Positions 55,924 to 64,000 of a stretch of DNA of 64,000 nt are shown piece after piece (the first letter of the stretch is position 1; each line of letters opens with the position of its first letter). Origin of the DNA: Blastocladiella emersonii ATCC 22665 (taxonomy: Eukaryota > Blastocladiomycota > Blastocladiomycetes > Blastocladiales > Blastocladiaceae); contig JANHCV010000003.1 in NCBI GenBank assembly GCA_025594325.1, positions 2,578,355-2,642,354 of the forward strand, given 5' to 3'. Both the position numbers and the translations under genes were made by a program. The notes under the pieces are model-generated. The model ran no database searches, was not told the DNA's origin, and worked only from the letters and a program-made list of their open reading frames with translations.

Positions 55924-58900
55924 TTGGCGCCGCATCTCTTCACGCGGGGGCGGGCGGCGGCCCTGACGCGCGTCGCTGCACGGCCGGCGAGACGCGCCCG
56001 CGCCACTCGAGCACATCACCGACTGCGTGTGGGATGGGCCTGTGCCGCGACGACGTCCAAAAAGCTTTCCGACGTGTTGCGCGCGTCGCACACGGCGCTG
56101 CTCGCCCTGCTCACGGCGTGCCTGCGCACGCGGTCCGCGCCTGCGTCGTGGAAGTCGGGCCTCATCTACCTGATCCCCAAGTCGAGCACCGGGATCACGG
56201 ACCTTGCCACCAACTCGCGCCCCATCACGCTGCTCGAGACCGCGTCTAAGGTGCTCATGAAGATCCTGCTCGATCGCATGCACCCGGTCCTGCGCGAGCA
56301 CGACGTCCTGCAGGGCGCGCGGTACTCGGCGATCCCGGGCACCGACACGACGACGCCGATCGCGATCCTGCACGCCGCCGCGCTCAAGGCGCGCATCGAG
56401 GACGGTCCGCTGTGGGCCTACTTCGAGGACAAGTCCAAGGCTTTCGACTCGGTGCCGCACGCCCTGCTCAAGCGCGCCATGCGGCGCATCCGGCTGCCGC
56501 CCGAGTTCGTCGACTTCTACTTTGACGGCATGCTGCACGGGCGCACGGCGCGCGTGCTCACGGCGTACGGCCTGTCCGACGAGGTCCGCATCGAGCGCGG
56601 GTTCCCGCAGGGCGCCGTCGAGTCGCCGCTGCTGTGGAACCTCTTCTACGACGTGTGCCTGTGCGAGATCAACCGGCTCCCGGTCGAGACGGGCGACGCC
56701 GACCACGACGAGGACGCGCGCGGGTTCGGCATCACGCTCAAGGCCGGGTCGGGGCTGCGCCACGTCGGGCCCAACCGCGGGTTTGCGGCGCCGCCGTTCA
56801 CGTTTCGTGCGTCGCACCGCCAGCTCGACACGCTCCGCGTCGCCGCCGTCGCCTACATGGACGACGCCGTCTTCTATGCATCGGACCGCGACCACCTGCA
56901 ACGTATCGTCGACATTGTGGACGACTTCAACAGGCTCACGCGCCTCAACGCGAACCCGGCCAAGGGTGCGGTCCTCCGCATGCTCTCCAAGTGGGACGGC
57001 GGCGCGCTCACGGGCGGGCCCAACGACCCGCGGAACGCACCCCTCGTCGTGCGCGGCGTCGCCGTCCCCTTGGTCAGCAAGTCGTTCCGCTACCTGGGCG
57101 TGTTCATTGACCACGCCATGCTCGGCCGCGGAGCAGCAAATACGTGCCTCGCCCTGCTCAAGGATCGCCGCATCACGGGCAAGGCCGCCGTGTACCTGCT
57201 CAACGCCGTCTTCTTCACCGCCGCGGCGTACCGCTCGCTGTTCCGCGTGCCGTCGCTCGCGCAGCTCGACCGCATCGACCAGTCGGCGTGCGCGCTCGTG
57301 CTCTGCAAGTTCAAGCCGCCCCGCACGTTCCCCACGGCCATGCTGCACGACCGCGACATCATTGGCCTGCACTCGCTCGCCGACCTGATCACGCAGCAGC
57401 ACGTCGCCGACCTGTGCGTGATGCTCAACGACCCGCGCCCGCACGGCGTGCCCGCGCGCCACGAGCTCAGCATTCTCCAGCTCCAGACGCAGTGCGCGCT
57501 CTCGCCGCTCGAGCGACCCGACCTCGCACTCGTGCCCATGTCCAACCAGTTGCCGTGCGTGTGCTTCGACAACCTGCTGCTGCTCATGCGGCGGCGCAAG
57601 ATGTCAATCGTGGACCGCCTCCGCGACTACAACCTCATCGTCGCCGGCAACTGCACGCCCACGGTCCTCGTCGTGCCTGACATGACGCTGCGCGGCAAGT
57701 AGAACCAGGACCGCGTCTGGACCAAGAACCTGATCCGGTGGCTGCCCCTGTACACGCTCGAGACGCTGCTCGAGTACCCGCCCGACAACGACGACGGCCT
57801 CGTCGGACGCAAGTACACGCTGCCGATGCTCCGCGGCATGAAGTCCAAGGACGTGAAGCAGCTTGTCAAGGAGTTCCCCGTGCCGCTCACGGACAAGGGC
57901 AACGCACACATGAACGCCGACGACCGCCGCGTCGCCCGGATCATGCTCGACGTGGCGAACCGCAACCACGCCCAGATCACGGACATCAGCCACGGGCAGG
58001 AAATGTACCCGCCCGCGCCCGCCAGCGCGTCGCCGCTCGTCTTCCGCCACACCCGCCCCCGCCCCGCCGCCGCGCTCGTCGATCCTGTCCGCGCCATCGG
58101 GTCTGAGATCCTCCCCACCCCGCGCGGCATCGTCGTCGCGTACACGGACGGCTCGTACTACGCGGACCGCCCGGGCCCCGAGGGCGTCACGCGTGCGGGC
58201 TCCGCCGCCGTGTTCTCGCTGCCCGACGGCTACGACACGGCCAAGCGCTTCGCCGCCGAGTGCCGCGCGGTCGCCAACGGCGTCATGGACGACGACATGG
58301 GCCACATCGCCCCCACCAAGCTGCCGCCCGGCCCGTTCTCGTCGACGCGCGCCGAGATCCACGCGTTCGTCCTCGCCGTGTCGCAGGTCGCCGCCGGGAC
58401 CGCGCTGCACATCTACTCGGACTCGCAGGCCGCCATCGAGGCCGCGCGCACACAGCTCTCGCCGACGTCGACGGTGCGCCAGCGCGTCCCGTGCGCATCG
58501 AGCGACCTGTGGTCCGCACTCCGCCTCGCGCTGCGCGACCGCAACGTCACGGTCCCCTTCTCGTGGGTCCGCGGCCACGCCGACGACCCGACCACGCCCA
58601 ACAACGTCGCCGACCGCGCCGCCAAGGCCGCGGCGAACCAGCCGCCCGCCACCGACGCGTACCTTTCGAAACGCACGCGCACCGAGTCGGACCTCCACCA
58701 CGTCCCCGCCTTTTTCGACCACGAGATTGGCAGCGACCCGCGCGAGTTCATGCGCGACCTCGCGCAGGCCGAGTGCCGCGACGCGGTGCTCACCGAGAAC
58801 GTGGCGCACCTCGCGCTCGCGCCGCCGCCGCCGCCCGCGCCCGAGCCTGGACCCGCCAACGCCGCTGCGGCCGCTGCTGTGTTCGCGACCCGCGTCGCGG

Positions 58901-59200
58901 CGATCCCTGCCTGGGCAATCGCGCGCCGCGACGCAAAGGAGGTCGGCCAGCCGATCCCGGGCGAGGACGCGCTGCTGCCGCCTCTCAACTTGCCCGACGC
59001 CGCCGCGATCCGCCTGTCCTTCTGCGCCATCATGCGCGGCGCGATGCACGCGTGTCGCGAGTTCCGGCAGCCCGGCCGCCGCCGCCGCAGCGACCGCGCT
59101 CCACCCGCTCCCGTCCCCGCACCGCCTCGCCGCTCAGCTGTGCGACGCTGCCGCACCGAACGGGCGCGCCTGCTCGCGCCCACGCGCCAGCGCCCCCGCG
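55924..59200 (+). mobile_element. 5'-truncated LINE-type retrotransposon: reverse transcriptase plus RNase H
   Basis: One reading frame, broken by a TAG at 57700-57702, encodes a reverse transcriptase and RNase H. RT motifs are intact: WKSGLIYLIPK, SRPITLLETASKVLMK, the first catalytic Asp in EDKSKAFDSVPH, GFPQGAVESPLLWN, and YMDD in VAYMDDAVFY. A thumb/linker follows, then RNase H with all four acidic catalytic positions (AYTDGSYY, STRAEIHAF, YSDSQAA, NVADRAAK) from about 58130 to 58640. No endonuclease or ORF1 lies upstream, as expected for 5'-truncated LINE insertion. Order RT then RNase H and lack of LTRs point to a non-LTR element. The 3' end is not marked by a poly-A tail; the frame runs directly into aminopeptidase sequence. 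Confidence 0.85.
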
Positions 59201-59213
59201 GTGAGACCCGCAA

Positions 59214-60180
59214 CCACCTGCAGGGCCAGGGCCGCGCCGACGTCGGGCTCGTCGGCAACACGTTCGCGCTCGCCGCCGCCGGGTACACGTCGACGGTCGA
59301 CGCGCTGCAGTTTCTCCGCCACTTGGCCAGCGAGCGCGAGTACACTGCCCTCAACGCCGTGGCCGAGGAGCTCGCGCACGTCAAGACGGTGTGGGCGCTC
59401 AAGGGCGACGCGGTCAACGACCAGCTCGCGGCGCTGTCGCGCGCCATCTTCGCGCCCGCGGCGCACCGCGTCGGGTGGGACTTCCCCGAGGGCGAGTCGC
59501 AGCTCGACGCGCTGCTCGACGCGCTGCTCCGCCAGCTCGTCGTGTTGGTGGCCTGGCTCAGCGGCGACAAGGAGGTGGTGGCCCAGGCCAAGGCGCGCTT
59601 CGCCCGGTTCCTCCAGGGCGACGCCACGGCCGTGCACCCGAACCTGCGCGGTGCCGTGTACGTGATCGTGCTCAAGAACGCGGCTGTCGGCTCGCGCTCC
59701 GAGTTCGACGCCGTCAAGGCCATCTGGGAGAACGAGTCCCTGTCGGCCGACCAGCGCCTTGCGGCGCTCGGCGCGCTTGGCCGCGTCCCCGACACCAAGT
59801 TCATGGCCGAGCTGCTCGAGTACTCGTTTAAGGGCGGCAAGGTGCGCCCGCAGGACTTCATGTACCCGCTGCGCTCGGTTGCGGGCAACCCCAAGGGCCG
59901 CGCGCTCGCGTGGAAGTTTGTCCAGGACAACTAGGCCCAGCTCGAGGCGCAGTTCAAGGGCTCGCTGTCGCTCCTCGCGCACTGCGTCGGCATCGCCGCC
60001 GACTGGGCCGACGCCGAGTTCGCGGACCGCGAGGTCGAGGGCTTCTTTGCCGGCAAGGACATCAAGCACGTCGACCGCGCCATCCAGCAGACGCTCGAGA
60101 AGATCCGCGCCCAGGCCACCTGGCTCAACCGCGACCGCGACGCCGTCGCCGCCAGGCTCGCCGCCAACGTCCAGAACTAG
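59214..60180 (+). pseudogene. C-terminal fragment of an M1-family (puromycin-sensitive type) aminopeptidase
   Basis: In the same frame as the retroelement, similarity changes at about 59210 to the ERAP1_C-like helical domain of M1 aminopeptidases (ADVGLVGNTFALAAAGY, WALKGDAVNDQLAALSRAI, RVGWDFPEGESQLDALL, RPQDFMYPLRSVAGNPKGRA). It continues to the family's usual C-terminus (WLNRDRDAVAARLAANVQN, stop at 60178-60180). A TAG at 59932-59934 stands where the family normally has Trp (QDN-stop-AQLEAQFKG), consistent with TGG to TAG. The catalytic HExxH zinc domain and everything before it are absent from the window. This is an orphan fragment, probably left by a duplication or an insertion event that joined it to the LINE. 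It has no enzyme activity on its own. Confidence 0.85.
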
Positions 60181-60426
60181 GCCGATGCCGCGCGGGATCA
60201 GATCGAGATGAGGGGGAAGAAGAGTTTTGTAACGGTGCAATGTAAGAAAACGGGTTTTGCTGACCAATCGGCGACCCATCGGCAAGAGAACGAACAGCCC
60301 GCGCGACGAGGTCGAGCGAGCGGCGGGCGCGAAGCAGAGGCGACGCGGCAGCCTGCGCGGCACCTCGCAATCCACTCTCTCCCCGCCTCAGCGCTCTTCC
60401 AACCTCACGCCAAAGCACTTGCAGCA

Positions 60427-61221
60427 ATGGAAGATAATGAACAGGAGCTACCTATTGAACTCATCGAGAACATCTTGGTGCAGGCCGTCCGAGCCGACGG
60501 CGACGCGACCAACTACCCGGCCTACTTTGCCGTTCTGGCGCCGCCCAGTCCGGCGCTCTGCGCGGTCGCCGAGTACCGCCTCAAGAATGAGCTTAATTTT
60601 GTCCTGCATGCCGCCATAACGCAACCCCACCGCGCCCTGCTCGACCTGTGGCGCTACCTCGACCTGCCCGTGCGCGCTGTGATCACGTCGCCGCTGATCA
60701 GTGACCTCTGCCGTGACGGCCACGCCGACGTACTCGAGTGGATCGTGCGCGCGAGCGGGCCCCTCTGGCACTACACGGTGCACGCCATGAACTTCGCGTC
60801 CATGAACGGCCACGTCAACGTGCTCGAGTGGTGGAGGACGTCGGGCAACCCGCCCATGTACTCGCAGCTCGCCTTCACGGGAGCCGCCAAGAACGGGCAC
60901 GTCGCGGCACTCCAGTGGTGGCGCGACTCGGGGCTACACGTCGGCGGGTTCACGGACAAGATCATGGACGTGGCGTCCGAGTTCGGGCAGGTCGCAGTGC
61001 TCGAGTGGATGCTGCGCGAGTCCGGGTGGCCCGTCGAGTACTCGACGGCGGCGGTCGACGCGGTCGCGGCGGCTGGGCGAATGGAAGCGCTGCGGTGGTG
61101 GAGCAGCTCAGGGCCCCCGATAAAGGCGTCAGGGAAGGGGATCACCGAAGCGAGGAGATACGGGCACGCCGCCGTCGTTGCGTGGTGGCGAGAGGCGGGC
61201 CTGCCGGATCCAGACGCGTGA
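60427..61221 (+). CDS. Ankyrin-like repeat protein, tandem copy 1
   Basis: A single exon of 264 residues. A short N-terminal segment (LPIELIENILVQAV) resembles an F-box-like helix seen in zoosporic-fungus ankyrin proteins. It is followed by about six degenerate ankyrin-type repeats of about 33 residues with the consensus NGHVxVLEWWRxSG (for example FASMNGHVNVLEWWRTSGNP, AAKNGHVAALQWWRDSGL). Such proteins form large lineage-specific families, as in Blastocladiomycota. Partners are unknown; substrate recognition is a common inference. The gene is followed 297 bp later by a diverged tandem copy. Confidence 0.8.
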   Translation: MEDNEQELPIELIENILVQAVRADGDATNYPAYFAVLAPPSPALCAVAEYRLKNELNFVLHAAITQPHRALLDLWRYLDLPVRAVITSPLISDLCRDGHADVLEWIVRASGPLWHYTVHAMNFASMNGHVNVLEWWRTSGNPPMYSQLAFTGAAKNGHVAALQWWRDSGLHVGGFTDKIMDVASEFGQVAVLEWMLRESGWPVEYSTAAVDAVAAAGRMEALRWWSSSGPPIKASGKGITEARRYGHAAVVAWWREAGLPDPDA

Positions 61222-61517
61222 GCACCAGTTTTCGTCTGCTGCCGACGTTGCCCGCATCAACAATCAACACGGGTCCGAATACAACTGAGGGCCACCTGGT
61301 TTCTCTCCCTTTGATTCGAAATGTCTCCCGATCTTGAAGTAGCTGCGCGATACCAAACCCTTGAGAGCCACCCAACGCACCGTTTCGACCGACCGCGTTG
61401 CGCCACACTGGGCCGTCACGCAGCATCAGATGATCCGTGTTGAAGCGCTGTTCGATGCGACCCTCGCTCCAGGAACCGCGCAACTCGCTCTCATTCCTCC
61501 TGCAACGTTGCACAGTC

Positions 61518-62348
61518 ATGAGATCCAATGAACAAAGGCTACCCACCAAGCTGATCGAGTCAATCCTCGCGCACGCCGTCCAGCTTGGTAGCGACACGGC
61601 GCACATTGCAGCGTACTTTGCTGTGACCTCGCCGCCTGGCCCCGTGCTTCGTGCACTCGACAGGTCGCGGCTCGCGCAGCAACCCAGCTCCGTCTTCAAC
61701 GCCGCCGTCGAGTGTGGGAACGTTGCCGTGCTTGATCTGTGGCGCGCGCTTAACGTACCGCTTCCCGTCGATCCCACGCGGATCGCCAACGCGGCGAGCG
61801 AACACGGCCACGTAAACGTGTTGGCGTGGCTCGCCAGCTGGAACTGTACTGAGCTCGAGTATAACGTGCACGCCGTGGCGTTTGCATCGATCAACGGCAG
61901 CACAAACGTGCTCGAGTGGTGGCGTATGTCAGGGTACCCGCTCAGGTTCACCCAACGCGCGATCCGCGGCGCTGCGCGCAACGGGCACATTGGGACGCTG
62001 CAGTGGTGGCGCGACTCGGGGCTCCTTGCTGACAAGATGACCTTGAACCTCATGGACGCCGCGTCCAAGGTTGATGTACTCAACTGGCTGCTGCGCGAGT
62101 CGAGGTGGCCCGCCTTGTACTCTGAGGCGGCCGCGGACGATGTCGCGGCTACTGGGCGGATCGACGTGCTGCGCTGGTGGCGCAACTCAGGCCTTCCACT
62201 CAAGGCGTCGACCAAGGGCATGGCGAGGGCGAGGAAACGCGGACGCGCTGATGTGATTGCGTGGTGGCACGAAGCGGGGCTTGCCGAGCTTGATGAGGAT
62301 ACTGCCACTGGTTTTGATTCTGAGTCCAAATCAATGTACTGGCGATGA
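61518..62348 (+). CDS. Ankyrin-like repeat protein, tandem copy 2
   Basis: 276 residues from the ATG at 61518. An in-frame ATG at 61437 adds 27 unrelated residues. The copy aligns along its whole length with the gene at 60427: LPTKLIESILAHAVQL, SEHGHVNVLAWLAS, INGSTNVLEWWRMSGYP, ARNGHIGTLQWWRDSG, AATGRIDVLRWWRNSGLPLK. One repeat is shorter (AASKVDVLNWLLRES lacks the helix-turn residues). GC content is a little lower than in copy 1, suggesting relaxed constraint, but the frame is intact. Tandem duplication is the simplest explanation. Confidence 0.78.
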   Translation: MRSNEQRLPTKLIESILAHAVQLGSDTAHIAAYFAVTSPPGPVLRALDRSRLAQQPSSVFNAAVECGNVAVLDLWRALNVPLPVDPTRIANAASEHGHVNVLAWLASWNCTELEYNVHAVAFASINGSTNVLEWWRMSGYPLRFTQRAIRGAARNGHIGTLQWWRDSGLLADKMTLNLMDAASKVDVLNWLLRESRWPALYSEAAADDVAATGRIDVLRWWRNSGLPLKASTKGMARARKRGRADVIAWWHEAGLAELDEDTATGFDSESKSMYWR

Positions 62349-63880
62349 GCAGTGAAGTGGATCTGTACTTGAGCAAACCGCTGGAGTTTGATCAGCAGCA
62401 AGAAGCAAGCCTGAGTCGAAACCAACTGACGCGAGCGACGGCATTCACGCGCTGCTTCAACAGCGCGGTCTACACTGACCGAGTTACCTCGGGCAAGCGG
62501 GTTGGGACCGCTGCGCGGGGATGAGCTATCTGATCTCAGCAGCGACTCGGTCGCGTACAAGATTCGCGAGTTCGCCAGCTAGATGAAGGGCAGGTTTGAG
62601 AGTGAGCAGCGGCAGCGATAGCCAAGATTGGTGGGGACGTCAAGGGGTTGCAGCACGTACTGCCACAAAACATAACAGGCGCGGCTGCAGCAAGGAGGTC
62701 GCGTTGGTAGTCGCGTGATGCTCGCTCAAGGCCGCAGCAGCCAATATCGCTGGGCGAAGCCAAAATTTTTCTGCGACAGGCTGATGCTTTTCCCAAGCTG
62801 CAGAGACCCGCGGGTGTATTGGTACGCGAAACGGCATCAAGCGATGAGTCCCCAAACGGTGCGCAGCGGCGCGTGTTTGTATTATTAAGCCGCAGACCAT
62901 CAAGTCGCGTGGAATGGCACGAACCAGTAGAGGGGCTTGGCAGTGTGCGCTTGAAGGCGTAGCAGGTCATGGATGTGTTTCGCAAAGAGCGTGAGATTGT
63001 GGTCGCGGCCAGCTTAGTTAGAGGTGCCCGAGTCCCGACGCCACGCAGCTAAGTATGAGGAGCTGGCCGTAAATGAGGTCTCGCCGATGAGCGCGAGCAC
63101 AGCATCGTGGTCTTCGCCCGCAACGAACGCGGCGACGGCGGGCCGTTACCATACACGCACGGAAGTGGCGCGTTAGGAGACTCAAGAAGCTGCAACGACA
63201 CGAACATGCACCACTCAGCCAGCCCATCGTCAACAGGGAGGACCTCAAGCGTGGTAGTAAACCCGTGATCACCCCCAAGGCGGGCCAACACGAACAGCGG
63301 GATGGGTGGCGCGGAACACAACAACACTTGCTTCGTATTCCTGCGTTTGCTGTGACACGTGTTTAGTGCACGAACATGGTGGAGTCGCACGCGAGCACGA
63401 CATCAGCAAGTTTGCAAACGCCACAATCGCCGCCGAACCCGCCCGCGGACCAGGATCTCCTTGCCAATCACGTCGTAACTCATTTGCATCAGGTTACATT
63501 GAGAGTAGTGATATCCAGTGTGTCGAACCAACAATGGAAGAGTCGAGTCCCGGAGTGACAGCGGCGCGAAGTCATTGGTCGGCAGGTGTGGCGCCGTTGG
63601 ATCACGCGATCGAACCGCCAGTCGCGTCAAGACGCGTCAGCCAGGAGATTTGGTAGATCGAATGCCGGCGAAGGCGATGAAGGGGGTCTGTTAAAGCTTG
63701 AGATTCATGTCACTGATTGCAACCAGACGATGCAACGGGATGCAGCTAGTGGCGAGGTGTGAAGATGAAAGACGGCGCTGGCTGGTCTGAAAATGCGCGC
63801 GAGCTTCGTTTCCGCAGCGACGGGTTCGCCGCTCAATCACACCCCGTCTGAACAGGACATTTTGGGTACAGATACGGGTG
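62349..63880. pseudogene. Decayed, lower-GC region with remnants of a minus-strand gene
   Basis: About 1.5 kb with markedly lower GC and many stops. On the minus strand, fragments in different frames look protein-derived: DVVLACDSTMFVH (about 63370), GFTTTLEVLPVDDGLAEWCM (about 63230) and AAFVAGEDHDAVLALIG (about 63120), ending in TAA near 63015. The first fragment resembles the start of a BTB/POZ domain, but this is weak. Frameshifts and stops separate the pieces, so I treat it as a pseudogene. The part from 62349 to 62980 shows no recognisable feature. Confidence 0.4.
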
Positions 63881-63972
63881 AAAGGAGAAGGAAAGAGGGA
63901 GGAAAAGGGGGAAGAGAAGGAGAGAAAGGAAGGGGGAGGGAGGGAGGGAGGGGGGAAGGGGGGACACTTTGA
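63881..63972. repeat. Polypurine low-complexity tract
   Basis: About 90 bp of almost pure A/G on the plus strand, built from AGGGAGG and GAAAGGG units, near the right edge. Such tracts may form triplex or other non-B structures and often mark repeat or assembly boundaries. Confidence 0.85.
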
Positions 63973-64000
63973 ACCGCCATATCTCCCTCGGCTTTTGTCC

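Noticed and set aside
57700-59934. Reassignment of TAG to an amino acid
   Set aside because: TAG ends the choline kinase, the TMEM223-like gene and the 10168 membrane-protein gene at their expected C-termini, so it is a normal stop here.
1-64000. CRISPR arrays, operons, Shine-Dalgarno sites, tRNA or rRNA genes
   Set aside because: The sequence is eukaryotic with spliceosomal introns. No repeat-spacer array was seen, and no tRNA or rRNA was recognised by eye; a tRNAscan or Rfam search would be decisive.

Overview
The window is nuclear DNA from a GC-rich, intron-bearing eukaryote, most likely a zoosporic fungus of the Blastocladiomycota type (inference; no marker gene is present). Fungal-type genes support this: FAD1, MVD1, OPI3, PER1 and MCR1 relatives, a DUF3712-like membrane protein, CHASE/PAS/histidine-kinase proteins and expanded ankyrin-like proteins. 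Introns are mostly 52-70 nt, usually start GTACGY, carry a CTGAC or CTAAC branch-like motif and usually end TGTAG. The standard code applies: TAG, TAA and TGA all end recognisable genes. The high GC makes many long antisense open frames; these are ignored.

Left third (1-21.5 kb): four paralogous CHASE-PAS-histidine kinase genes, two on the minus strand (1-2127, 5'-truncated; 2790-6712) and two on the plus strand (14745-18359; 18733-21494). They flank FAD synthase, a choline/ethanolamine kinase and a single-pass membrane protein with a very long tail. All four kinases keep the phospho-acceptor histidine but appear to have lost the ATP-binding motifs. The receiver domain is intact in one pair, cut by the window edge in the first, and absent in the last.

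Middle (21.8-43.4 kb): a cysteine-rich single-pass protein, a NEPRO/Rmp24-like nuclear protein, an At4g15545-like coiled-coil protein, and a ten-exon receptor with two tandem periplasmic-binding-protein ectodomains and about eight membrane helices. The receptor gene seems to include a 5-nt microexon. Then come a small unknown gene, a PWWP-like chromatin protein, a TMEM223-like mitochondrial protein, a beta-lactamase-fold protein with altered catalytic motifs, and a DUF3712-like protein.

Right part (43.5-55.6 kb): housekeeping genes. These are mitochondrial NADH-cytochrome b5 reductase (MCR1), the GPI-lipid remodelling protein PER1, a RasGEF with tandem ubiquitin-like modules, phospholipid methyltransferase OPI3, mevalonate diphosphate decarboxylase MVD1 and a TB2/Yop1-like membrane protein.

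Right end (55.7-64 kb): a 5'-truncated LINE-type element (reverse transcriptase plus RNase H) reads in frame into an orphan M1-aminopeptidase C-terminal fragment, with two in-frame TAG codons. A tandem pair of ankyrin-like genes follows, then about 1.6 kb of lower-GC decayed sequence ending in a polypurine tract.

Together the window holds a sensory island (histidine kinases, binding-protein receptor, single-pass membrane proteins) mixed with lipid metabolism genes (choline kinase, OPI3, MVD1, PER1) and a repeat-rich right end.
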